Source: Bugulina stolonifera
Lineage: Eukaryota > Bryozoa > Gymnolaemata > Cheilostomatida > Bugulidae
Length of the DNA stretch: 64,000 bases
Assembly: GCA_935421135.1 (NCBI GenBank)
Contig: OW285188.1
Location: 5,694,733 to 5,758,732 of the forward strand
Reading direction: 5' to 3'
The notes beneath the pieces are model-generated. The model had not been told where the DNA came from and did no database searches. It saw only the letters and a program-made list of their open reading frames with translations. Both the position numbers and the translations under genes were made by a program. Of the stretch, positions 52,831 to 64,000 are shown in pieces. Position 1 is the first letter of the stretch. The number at the start of each line of letters is the position of its first letter.

Positions 52831-55800
52831 CTGTTAACAGAAACAAAAAATTCGGATGAGTTAACAAAATAGTGACTAACAAACCTACATTACATATACA
52901 TTACGAAACAAATAACAAGGCAAAAGTTTCCAATTTACATAAGGGAATACCCATACAAAAGCAGTTGACCTCCAATACAGAAAATAGATACCTGTAGAAC
53001 ACGAAATAGTAATAGGCTATGGAAACACATCAACTGAGTCAGATGCATGGGTGGAAACTAACTTTCTCGATTTTTTTCTAATATGACAGTGAAAAGAAAA
53101 TCACCTTTAATTGAGAGGCGTATTCAGATGTAGAGGCTTAAGCTTATTAATGTTCACCAGACATTGCAGTGTCCATGAATTGAACTTTAGTGTCTGATTA
53201 CAGCTGTTAAGAAGAGTAAGACTATAATGCCCAAGTCAGCAAAGAACTGGATTACCAGACTTTTGGAAGTCCCAGTTTGATATATAAAAGAAATAAGAGA
53301 GATAATTATAGTTAAGTCTGAGGTAGACTTGTGGGGGGACTCTGGACCCCCCAAACTTGGACAGACAAGAAGCGTTAACACTAACACTATTAATTGTCTT
53401 TTGGTAAAATTTTTTGTCCTAATCTTTCTTGCTTAAACTATTTTTTATTTAAAACTTCTACAATCCGATCCTCATCTATCGCCATGTTTCTCATCATCAT
53501 GATTTGCGTATGACGCTAGGTAACATTCAGGGTACCAGTTGAACCATTAATTTGACTCATTATCAAAATGCTATCACAATACTCGAGGGGAGTACCTAAA
53601 AGTAAAAACATACAACCAACTGGCATAGCTGTGATCTTACATTGCTGGACGCAAAGTAGCAATAACAGGGATGTTGTACAATATATAGATAACTGCAAAG
53701 TCGACACACTACCAGTGAAGGGAGTGTGTTCTATAACTGCTACCAGCAACAGTTTAGGCAAGGCCGATTGATTAGCAGCATATTGCATGAATGTGACACC
53801 ACTGAGAAAAAGGTGACAATCTGTTCACAGGTCTACAACTACTATACAAATGAAAAAAGGGTATATTTAAAATTTGGACTGTTTTCCAACAAAATTAAAA
53901 AAGCAACATTGTGGATGTGAGGGGGGGGGGAGAGATTTGACAATCAAGTCATCACAACGCTTTGATGATCCCTGAGATACCGGCAAACCGGAAGTTTCAG
54001 GCAACACATGCTGCGAGCCTTACGTTTGCACTAGCAGGACACCATCTAACATCCACAACTTGTACGGGTTACAACCATGTACTGTGGACATGAGAAATGA
54101 ATTAAAAAAAACAAACAGGCGTCTGCAGAGAAACTAGACCCTAGAAATAGAGAGTTCCGATTTTATGGTAATCATTACTCACATGTCACTTAAGGACCAA
54201 TTGCTATTCAGTCTACTTGCTATATGTGGGCTGTGACTGCTCCCTTCAGCAGCTTCAACATTCACTGAACATTAGCAAAGAGTAGGTAGAAATACTGCCT
54301 ACTGATGTAAAAATAGAAAAATAGGTAACCAACAAAAAAATAAAACTTGGACTTGTATGGTTGGAGCATACATCAACAACACCCTTGTAAACCTCGTAAA
54401 TATGAGTAACGCATAAAAGGCCAGTAAAATACAAAGCAAACTGTCCATTAGATGCACATGCCAAGACTCACTTCTTTGCTAGAAAACATCCATTTATCTA
54501 AAAGGGATTAATGAAAGTCATGTCTATCTACAAAACTGAAGATAGGTGGAGAATGGGACATTACTTATTCAGCCAGCAGGCACGGATACAAAAGAGAGGT
54601 GGTGGTGGTGGTGGAGACTCTGGCCAGACTTGATACCCTCAAGTACACCTTAGTACAGGCAAACTCCATCCGTGCAACTTCCCATTCATGTGAAATCCAT
54701 GCCAGTGAACTACATGTAGTAAAAGGGGTTATGCCTCTGTTTTATGTCCATATTCATACCAGACTGTTATTCAGGTTACCAAGAATTGGCTTGAAAGTCG
54801 CTGAGTTGTGCTCTCTTGGCTACGTTGAATGGTGTGATGCTATTGGATGCTGATTCAAACGCAACTTGAAAATGAAGACGCAACAAGTCACACTATAGCT
54901 CATATAGGATTTTTCAATTATTTAGTTGTTTTAGAACAGATATTGTGCAGAGAACAAATTATTTCAGGAGCATGTTATGCATTAATGAACAAAAACTTGC
55001 AATCTTTAGGAATTTTTCGTGCTGTTTTCTTTCATGCAGTATCATGGAGGGAGATAACTCTATGGGCAGTAATTTATAGATGCGCTCGTAGTTGTAGTAT
55101 TGTATAGTGACACGGATTTGTCGTCCTCAGTTACAGTCGCCTTGTATCCAAAATATCTGGTTAGGTTTTCAGCTAAGTTTACTAGCAGCAGACTATTTTG
55201 GCACGCCTTAGCCATCATAATTGTACTAAAACTACATCATGTGCATGCAATTGCGATTTGCATTTTCAATATTTTATTTCAATTTTCAATTCTTGTCTTT
55301 TGTGAGTCTAAACAAGGTAAATATGACTAGTTATCACGGATGCTAAATTACATCTCGCTGTTCATGTTGTTGATGATTATTGCATATAATTGTATATCAG
55401 TAGAGTATTGAGTATAGAGTATGAGCATTTTTATTTTACCACAACCATTCAGTTTTAGGTGTTATTTGGACTTATTGATAAATTATTGATAAATAAATGT
55501 GATTATTAATAAAATGGCAATATTATTATCCATCATGCAAACATATACTATAACTATGTGAATGCCATGTGTGACATTACCTGGTATAATTTTTCATGTT
55601 TTGATTGATATCAAAGAAAGTTTGAAATAATGGATGTGACAGTAGAGTATCGTGTGAGTATTATGGTATTCGAAGGAAGATGTTTCATATTTGTTAGCAT
55701 TTGATTGAAGTATTTACTGCTTTCAACCAGGTAAGTTCATGGCAAGGTTGGAGTGTAAGATTTAGCCATAAGTGACTCATTTCAGCAAAATCAGCTTTGA

Positions 55801-55981
55801 ACTAAGTAATATTATAATCACACTCTGCTAGGTTGTTTGTGGTTACCGCCTACAACACAGTAGGAGGTGAATTCAAATTCTTACAATGTTAGCTAGCATC
55901 TTGCAAAAGCTTGTTTGGATAATGATGGAATGCTAGCTGTACTACATATTGATGTTCCGTTTGGAACTTTTGTACTGCAAC
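52831..55981. other. Gap between ANO10-like exons and the THAP element
   Basis: The upstream ANO10-like exons would be expected here or beyond, but I could not recognise any on the minus strand. Several open frames of 60-90 codons on both strands (for example near 53570, 54600 and 54850) have no recognisable motif. There is a short G run at 53922-53931. Confidence 0.4.
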
Positions 55982-56212
55982 ATGGGTAAATGTGTAGTGT
56001 CAATGTGTGACAACAGCACCAAGACACCGAGTGCTCATTGGTCACTACACACTATTCCTAAGGACCCTACAAATGACCAAAAGTGGAGAACATGGCTAGC
56101 TTTGAATAGAAAGATTGATCGCGATGATCTGACTAACAGATCTTTTGTGGTGTGCACAGAGCATTTTTCTATTACAACATCTTCACAAGCTGAAGCAAAG
56201 TCGTCAAACAAG
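55982..56212 (+). CDS. THAP zinc-finger exon
   Basis: These 77 codons, ending at a GTTAGT donor, form an intact THAP domain: C4 and C9, the invariant tryptophan region (WRTWLALNRK), and VCTEHF with the last Cys-His pair. THAP fingers bind DNA in both host factors and P-element/Kolobok-type transposases. The finger itself has no stop or frameshift, unlike the rest of the unit, so it might be retained or simply undamaged by chance. Confidence 0.8.
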
Positions 56213-59200
56213 GTTAGTTATGCATACAGAAAGGGTCAGAGTACATGCGTTGAGCAAATTTTCTATTCGACACAGAAATACATGTAGCTAACAACTAGCA
56301 GATGAATTGTTTATAATCACCAGGTAATTTTTCGTTTATACCAACGTGGTATTTAGGTATCCGCATGATATTCAAGTATATTATTTTACTTTAGCCAGAA
56401 ATGTTATTTATCTGACATGAAAAGGTGAGTAAAGGAAAATTTAGAAAAGACAGTCTGAAACTGGAAAGTCCGAAGCTGTGTAGATTACATTTGGAAGAAC
56501 ACAACTTACAAATTAATTTATTTGATTAAATAAAAAGACTAATATTAAAAATAAGAACTAATTGGAATCTGGGATTTTGAACTGTCTGGTGTTGAACTTT
56601 CCAGTTTCGAAGCGTCCTGTTTTGAACTGCTTTGCAAGCTGCTCAGGAGGGACTATCTACAGCCTCTCATTCCCAAGGTAGTCATCTAACCTAATCACAC
56701 AATATTTTAGTGCGGTGTCTAAAGTCTAGTCTACTATAGGTCGGTTGCCATCTGAACAGTGTAGCGAGGAAGAATATTTAGAAGAAGTGATTGACGAAAC
56801 TAGAGACGGTATTGACCTGGAAGAGAGCCAAGAAGATGAAGAGTGTGAGGTGTAAGCGCTACAAAATCAATTCTTTCTATATGTTATGATGTATCGATAT
56901 TTCCTCAGATGTTACTGTACTGTCTAACACAATTGGTTAATTTGCTAAATATGAAGTAGAAATTTGTGGTTCGGATGACGGAGTTTGTCTGGTGCCAATC
57001 TCCAAGCCGCTGATACTCCTGACTATTTGCTGGCTATGCAGAAAAGGTTTGTCATGTGTTTTTTATCAACACCAATTTTTATTGAATGCAGTTTGTTTTA
57101 ATGACATAAGATTATATTTTGTCCCATTCTCAAACCCTATCCTTCCCCAAAGGGAATTATCACCATAGTTATACCATTCACATCATATTTTTGCACAATG
57201 ACCACGTGCTCCAATTCATTCAGATATTATCAAGGAGAAGGTGAGGTTGAGAGTTACAAGTGCTGTGGTATTGATGACTTATCACTGATTGTGGCGCAAG
57301 AACATTCTCGTCCTCGAATGATGCAGAGAAGTCACATGACCAGACCAATGTACTTTTTAGTAATGCTCAGCTCTTCTCTGGTGCTGTGATCATACAGGTT
57401 CTGAGGTTAGTGAGTTGTAATGTTTGAAACCAGCATTCACATTTCGTAGATGATGAAATGCCACAGTATCCAGCAATAACAATTATATTAATCTCGTCGG
57501 AGCTGGTGACTAGCTGTACTTGGTATTTATAGAAATTGTTGTATTTAATATCCATAATGCATAAACTTATTTGTTTCGTTTAGAGCATTTTCAGTCTTCA
57601 AGTGCTGCGTGCCCTCATACAGATCTGTACTAAAAGAAGTCTCTCTTCCAAGCTGTGAATTACCTCTACCTGAAGAAGCAGAGCGATGAACTAGCAGAGA
57701 GTGCGGCGACAACGTCTATTATTGGGGGAGATGGAAGGCGAGTTTGGCATTGTGATGTAATAAACTAATTATACTTCATTAATAATTAGATCAGCGTCTA
57801 GTACCGAGACCCATAATCCTCAATCTTATGTTGACAGATGTGAAAGCATGGGGTTCAGTGCTCACTACTTGTCTTATGGGTTCTTTGATCTTCAGAGGAA
57901 GAATATTATTCTTCTGAAACTGTTGTCGGTAAGTACCCTTTAAAAATTACCATGAAATATACATGCAGTTACGTGTATCTGAGTAACGAGGCTAGCCATT
58001 TGATATGATTGTTATATATAACAATGAATTCCAGCAACCCTGTCTCTAGATGGGTGTATACAGGTATTCATGCTGCAACCAAATGTGTTGCCACCAATGC
58101 CAATTGTTGCACAATTTGCATTGAACTTCGCATGGCTACCCAATGTTGTTCTTTGTGTAGAGAACCCAGACTAGGAACAAAGTGGAGCCATGAAAAAAGC
58201 TGCCTTTATTGATGGAATCTCTGGGCTGAAGGAAGTGATGACAATTCATTACTGACAGGCATCCAGGTATCTACAAATACATGGTGAAGGAGCAGCCAGA
58301 GCCCAGAGTATCGCTGTACTTTGATTGCTGGCATGTTGTTAAAGGTAAGCACTTTATCTTTATGCTTTACACAAGATCGCAACAGTCGTTGTAGTTAGGC
58401 TTTGCGGGTTCTGCATGTAAACTCGAAATAAAAAAACTATGTATTTTACTAATTCAGGCATTGAGAAAAAACTTGTGGCACTGTCCAGGCTCCCCAAGTG
58501 TAAAGGCATTGGTGACAAAATCCCGAGCATTAAGAACAGGTAAAATATATTTTCAATCTTTGTAGCCATTCAAATTACTTTGTTCCCTAACGTCTCTTTT
58601 TTGCATTTGACAGGCTCTACAAGATGGCAGGACGAACCGAGCTAGGCTCAACTTACGCGATGCGGATGCATGAGCAGTTGAAGGGCATGTCGAGTCATTT
58701 GCAGGGCATACACCAGCATCCTGGAAACTCATGGTACCAATCTTGTGGTCATGAGATGAGATGCTATACAAAGGAATTCCATTAGATGCTGGTAAACATT
58801 TCAACTGCAAATTATTTTTGTTAGTGGGTGCGATTGCTCAATTTTTGTGAGCATGTGGTTATCATTCATATACATGCTGAATCCAGACAAAGTTACTGCA
58901 GCCTGGGTGCAGCAGAAAAAGCATGTAGCGTGCATTCAAGATTTGCCTGGCAGTGTTTTGTATACACGGGTTGGAGAGCTGAGAAAGGGAGGTGTTTTGC
59001 TGTTGGTGAATAGATGTAGGCCTGGCTCCAGCTCTATGAAGTCATTTTACCACCACCTAGCAAGGTTTATTCCAGGTAAGCTCTATTTACACTGAAGGTT
59101 GTCTAATATTTTTATTGAGTAGTTCAAACTGTACATTGTGTTGTGTTGCATGCGGCATATTATATTATAGGAACATCTGCTAACATGTGTGACATGCAGA

Positions 59201-59893
59201 TATACATGCTAGGAGGAATATCGCGGTAGAATACAAACAGAATGGCAGCTGCATCGCTGCTGACACCTGAATGTTACGGCATGGAAATGCTGTGTGCAGT
59301 GATACAACTTGGTGGGGGGATACTAGGTAAACCGATCTGCTCTTGGATGCCCCAACCATCTAAGTACACAGGTATACCATCGATGAATTATTATTATGGT
59401 ACCATTTGTTCAAAAACCCACATTTATGACAGATTCAAAAGCATGAATTTACATGTGCATATATATAGCAGTAATTGAAAATACACAATTGCATGGTAGT
59501 AATGAGCAATCTCCGCTCCCCACTGAGTAAGATGTAAAATTTGCCTGATTTATATTGTCACTGTAAGTTCTAAACTGGTTTACTCTACATGAACATGTCG
59601 GTCAAATAATTATAGGTGAGCTTATCGGATTAGAATACTTGCTAGAGCAATCTAACTCTGTTCTCTCTTACAAAGACATTGAGAACATACCAGCAGAGGT
59701 TGATGATGGTTCTGAAGTCGTTGACGAAGGATTTGCTGATGAAGACCTCACAGCATTTTCTTTAACAGACAGTCCAGTTCAAGAACCACTTCAAACTGAA
59801 AGTTCTATTTTCTTTAAGTTCAGTCTATAGTAGCGCAACTATGGTATTTATTTTCTCATTAACTGATTAAACTTGCATGTAACATTTGAACTG

Positions 59894-61300
59894 AAACATG
59901 CTTTACATGATTGTAGGCTACAATGAGAGACAGGCACGGCACTGCAGGCCTAGAGATAGTAGACCTACTCACAACATCTCTAATGCTAGAACCAACAGCA
60001 GTGGCCTTTACTGACACACATGTAGAAGAACTGCTAGACTTGTGCAACAGGCTGCACTCAATAGATAAAGCAAAGACAGTGTTTGAAGCCAGGGTTGGAA
60101 GCGCCCCAACTATTGGAAATTTCCAGAATGAGCAGCGTCATTCAGGGTGTGAATTCCACAAAAAGGGAAGGTTGTTACGGCTAAAGGCTACATCTTGCTG
60201 TTTCATTTTACATTACTTTACCCATTACCCATAAATTATGGTGATTGCAACTCAGTACTAACAACTTCATCAATAATTTGTGTGGTATTGCATTTTGTAG
60301 TGTTCCAGCACAGAAGCCAGACTGTAATAGGATTGTGGAGATGCTGGTTACAAAGCTGATGAAAAAATACCGTACTCCTAGGAAAAAGCTTCCAAGTGGT
60401 CTTTATAAAAGCAGGTGGGTTTAACAAAGTTCGATCCACAGAGCAGATCAGGTTTTTTTCCAAAAGTATGTAACTTTAGGGTATCAGGGACAGCTACAGT
60501 CACTATCGACATGTATTTTATTTATACAAGCACATTCTAGTAGGTGGTAGGGTCAAAGGTTCTGCTTGCCATTTCTGTCATTACTAGCAAGTTCTACGAA
60601 ATAATGCTGTTGGCTAGATATGTTTCATCGTTTTACTATAACAATGTTATCACATCTGTAGATACCAGCCAGTCCTCAAGACCTACCTTTCCATAAAAGA
60701 TAAAGTAGTTAACTGCCAACAACTGTCAGATGTGGGACTAACAATTCTGCAGTTGAACCAGACTATCTCAATGGTGAGCAACAATATTTATTACCCAACT
60801 ACAACAGTAAATCCACAGCAAAAAATATCATGCACAATAGCATATAAACAGAAGAGAAGGCCCGTGTAATGCTACTTATACTGTAGCCAATTATTAGTAT
60901 TTTTATCGCATTCGCATTAATCAGAATCACTTACAGGTATAATAACAAGAATAATGAGGAGGAAGAGAGAATAATGATGGTAAATGTCCCTCTACCATCT
61001 ACTCTACATTCCTACAGTGCTCCAGAAAATATCAATACATTGCCCCAGAACTTTGAGAAGTTGCCAGTCAACAGTGGGTCAGGGTAACGCCTATGTTGCC
61101 CAAAGTACAGCCTATAGGAAACGAAGGAGAGCAGAGCTAAAGAAGCAGGGTGGTAAAGAAGCTGACAAAGCTAGAGAAAGACAGAACGTTGTGTTAAAGG
61201 TATATACTTGTGGTACATGCCAACGGCCCAAGAATAAAACCACTGGTCATACACAGATAAGGGGAAGATGGTGGTGCCCTAATGGTGGCATTGATTACGA
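59894..61300 (+). repeat. Direct repeat, copy A (3' half of THAP element)
   Basis: A 1.4-kb segment starting aaacatgctttacatgattg is repeated at 62423-63882 with high identity in exons and introns alike. It covers the exons from GTAGLEIVDLL to the GHTQIRG zinc-ribbon motif. Copy A lacks about 17 bases at the start of the exon near 60300 that copy B keeps. Confidence 0.9.
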
Positions 61301-62422
61301 CACTCTAATGATTGTGCAAGTTACGGACTTTTGGTATGAATATTTTTGTATTACATTTTACTTATATATTGTGTTAATATTCATTATTTTAGCTCAAGTT
61401 TATACCTGTTTATCTTATATATACAATATACTGTTTTACAATATGTGATGTGGGTTTGCTTATTATTTTATTACTATTCTACTTTTTATTTATATCCAAA
61501 GCTGATACTATCTTCTATAAGCCTAGCCCTATGTTACTTTGTGCATTTCCACTATAGAACATTATATTATAGTTAGTATGTGAAATAAAGTTTAATATAG
61601 CTCAAATTTGAACTGTAGTGCAATTATTCTAGTTGTCTGCTCTACCATGGGGGCAATAACTCTCACGAGTCTTACATCACTCAATTGCTAGATATAAACA
61701 AAATACATATTTTGGTGTAAAATTGTCTGTGCTGGTACCACCCATCTGCAAAAGGATTGGTTTACAAGAAAATGTCATTAATGAGGGCAACAATGAACTT
61801 TTTTTATATTTTCCCTATTTTTCCCTCCTTTTTTCTCCTTTTTTTCTTCTTCCCTCTTGCCTAGGACTTTAACCCCCAGCCCCTGGAACAAGTACCTGCC
61901 GTTGTCCCAGTAAGTTGAATTACTGCTTTTTACCATAATATAATGTTATTTTTGTAAATCAATGGTACTAATATGAATCCATATATGGTTGGTTATATTA
62001 ATTGGGTTTGCCAGTGATCAACTCCATTAGAACTAGATTGCATGGTAGTAAAACAATTGAAGATAATTGTAATAGTCTATATTGTATAATAATGCTTATT
62101 TACTAAGCAGGCTACACAAGCCAGTTTCATGCATGATGGGACCAGGAAGGACACCCTCACAGACAGATACAGTGGCACCCAACATTCCGTCTATGACAGA
62201 ACTCAAGAGACAACAGCGGAGGCGTGCAGATAGTCTACCCACCCTATCACCAAAACTGGCAAAAGATGGAAGGTGATTACTCCTTCTGAGGTCCCACCAT
62301 CTGAGGACTCAAATGACTCATCCCTAAAGACACCTGCTACTGTTGTGCCAACCCCACCTGTTGTTGCTGAACCATAGCTGCTTTTTAGAATTGGAAATTT
62401 AATATGGTTCCCATAGGTAAAA

Positions 62423-63882
62423 AAACATGCTTTACATGATTGCAGGCTACAATGAGAGACAGGCATGGCACTGCAGGCCTAGAGATAGTAGACCTACTCA
62501 TAACTCTCTAATGCTAGAACCAACAGCAGTTGCCTTTACCGACACACGTGTAGAAGAACTGCTAGACTTGCGTAACAGGCTGCACCCAATAGATAAAGGA
62601 AAGAGTGTTTGAAACCAGGGTTGGAAGCGCCCCAACTATTGGAAATTTGAAAATTTTCAGAATGAGCAGCGTCATTCAGGGTGTGGATTCCACAAAAAGA
62701 GAAGTTTGCTATGGCTAAAGGCTACATCTTGCTGTTTCATTTTACATTATTTTACCCATTAATTATGGTGATTGAAACTCAGTGCTAACAACTTCATCAA
62801 TGATTTGTGTCGTATTGCATCTTGTAGAGTGTTCATCAGGAGTAGAATTCCAGCACAGAAGCCAGATTGTAATAGGATTGTGGAGATGCTGGTTAAAAAG
62901 TTGATGAAAAAATACCGTACTCTTAGGAAAAAGTCTCTAAGTGGTCTTTATAAAAGCAGGTGGGTTTAAAAAAGTTTTATTCGCAGAGCATAATTCTGCT
63001 CTGTGAAGATCAGGTTTTTTCCAAAAGTGTGTAACTTTAGGGTATCAGGGACAGCTACAGTCACTATCGACGTACGTACATGTATTTTATTTATACAAGC
63101 ACATTCTAGTAGGTGGTAAGGTCAAAGGTTCTGCTTGCCATTTCTGCCATTACTAGCCTGAGCAAGCTCTACGAAATAATGCTTTTGATTAGATATCTGC
63201 TTTATCATTTTACTATAACATTGTTATCACATCGTAGATACCAGCAAGTTCTCAAGACCTACCTTTCTATAAAAGATAAAGTAGTTAACTGCCAACAACT
63301 GTTAGATGTGGGACTAACAATTCCGCATTTGAACCAGACTACTCTATCTCAATGGTGAGCAACAATATTTATTACCCAACTATAAACAGTAAATTCACAG
63401 CAAAATATATCATGTACAACACGCATATAAACAGAAGAGAAGGCCCGTGTAATGCTACTTATACTGTAGCCAATTATTAGTATTTTTATCGCATTCGCAT
63501 TAATCAGAATCACTTACAGGTATAATAACAAGAATAATGAGGAGGAAGAGAGAATAATGATGGTAAATGTCCCTCTACCATCTACTCTACATTCCTACAG
63601 TGCTCCAGAAAATATCAATACATTGCCCCAGAACTTTGAGAAGTTGCCAGTCAACAGTGGGTCAGGGTAACCCCTATGTTGCCCAAAGTAGAGCCTATAG
63701 GAAACGAAGGAGAGCAGAGCTAGAGAAGCAGAGTGGTAAAGAAGCTGACAAAGCTAGAAAAAGACAGAACGTTGTGTTAAAGGTATATACTTGTGGTACA
63801 TGCCAACGGCCCAAGAATAAAACCACTGGTCATACACAGATAAGGGGAAGATGGTGGTGCCCTAATGGTGGTATTGATTACG
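62423..63882 (+). repeat. Direct repeat, copy B (second copy of the 3' half)
   Basis: This copy follows the end of the first unit directly. Compared with copy A it has a two-base deletion near 62503 that shifts the frame, other small indels, and GHTQIRGRWWCPNGG intact at 63829-63873. Similarity to copy A stops near 63882. It contains no THAP finger or catalytic part. Confidence 0.88.
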
Positions 63883-64000
63883 ATTATAGGAGATGCCAGA
63901 TGTCCACGTTTGCTCCTTGACAACAGACTAGCACTTATCAGTGGTAAAGTTTGTGCGAGAAGAGTGGGCTGACGTAAAGCGCTTTTATGATACATGGTAT

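Larger units (their letters stand above)
55982..62377 (+). pseudogene. Decayed THAP-domain transposase-like gene
   Basis: The first exon (55982-56212) encodes a complete THAP zinc finger: MGKCVVSMC, a tryptophan pair, then VCTEHF (C-x4-C ... C-x2-H). Downstream fragments follow the order of a repeated THAP-linked transposase-like family: an acidic exon (about 56740-56855), LVPISKPLILL, NVLFSNAQLFSGAVIIQVL, TSIIGGDGR spliced to CESMGFSAHYLSYGFFDLQ (57836-57930), RHPGIYKYMVKEQPEP and YFDCWHVVK, SHLQGIHQHPGN, ISR-stop-NTNRMAAASLL, CSWMPQPSKYTG and ELIGLEYLLEQ, an acidic exon, GTAGLEIVDLL, and a zinc-ribbon-like CGTCQRP ... GHTQIRGRWWC, ending in a Pro/Ser tail. Several frameshifts (near 57265, 57640, 58195 and 58245) and an in-frame TAG near 59226 break it. 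Kolobok-type origin is an inference. Confidence 0.75.

Noticed and set aside
54255..54464. Hydrophobic minus-strand frame as a missing ANO10-like N-terminal exon
   Set aside because: It is hydrophobic and contains ALYF, but lacks the conserved residues around the first anoctamin helices and has no clean phase match to the exon starting at 52830.
54599..55107. Two successive plus-strand open frames as a gene upstream of the THAP unit
   Set aside because: They overlap in different frames, share no motif with any family I know, and lack convincing donor and acceptor sites.

Overview
The window is invertebrate-animal nuclear DNA. It is AT-rich, its genes are split into many short exons by GT-AG introns, and it carries SINE, LINE, LTR and DNA-transposon debris. 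The presence of an ERG-type potassium channel, a THAP zinc finger, an NRBF2-like autophagy protein and an anoctamin places it in Metazoa. I cannot fix the phylum from the sequence. No bacterial-style operons, rRNA, CRISPR arrays or clean tRNA genes were seen.

Layout, left to right: (1) 642-22311, minus strand, an ERG (KCNH2/6/7-like) voltage-gated K+ channel. I joined 11 exons in phase, from the start methionine through the PAS domain, S1-S6 and pore to the C-linker. The cyclic-nucleotide-binding-homology end lies off the left edge. (2) 24660-27832, plus strand, complete DPH1 (diphthamide synthesis) in four exons, divergent from the channel. (3) 29078-37304, plus strand, complete ethanolaminephosphotransferase (SELENOI/EPT1-like) in nine exons, ending in an ordinary stop with no selenocysteine codon. 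A SINE with a target-site duplication sits in its last intron. (4) 38044-39734, minus strand, an NRBF2-like (Atg38-type) protein, convergent with SELENOI. (5) 40300-43600, a transposon cluster: a SINE fragment, a LINE 3' relic, and a compact LTR retrotransposon with no coding capacity. (6) 45715-52830, minus strand, an ANO10-like anoctamin with 11 exons joined in phase. A 2.1-kb terminal-inverted-repeat element lies in one intron, and the N-terminal exons were not found. (7) 55982-62377, plus strand, a decayed THAP-domain transposase-like gene, followed by a second copy of its 3' half (62423-63882).

The cellular genes are unrelated in function (membrane excitability, translation-factor modification, phospholipid synthesis, autophagy, scrambling or chloride conductance). 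I see no evidence that they form one pathway. Exon coordinates were worked out by hand from splice consensus, reading phase and family resemblance. Family resemblance is from memory, and no database search was run.
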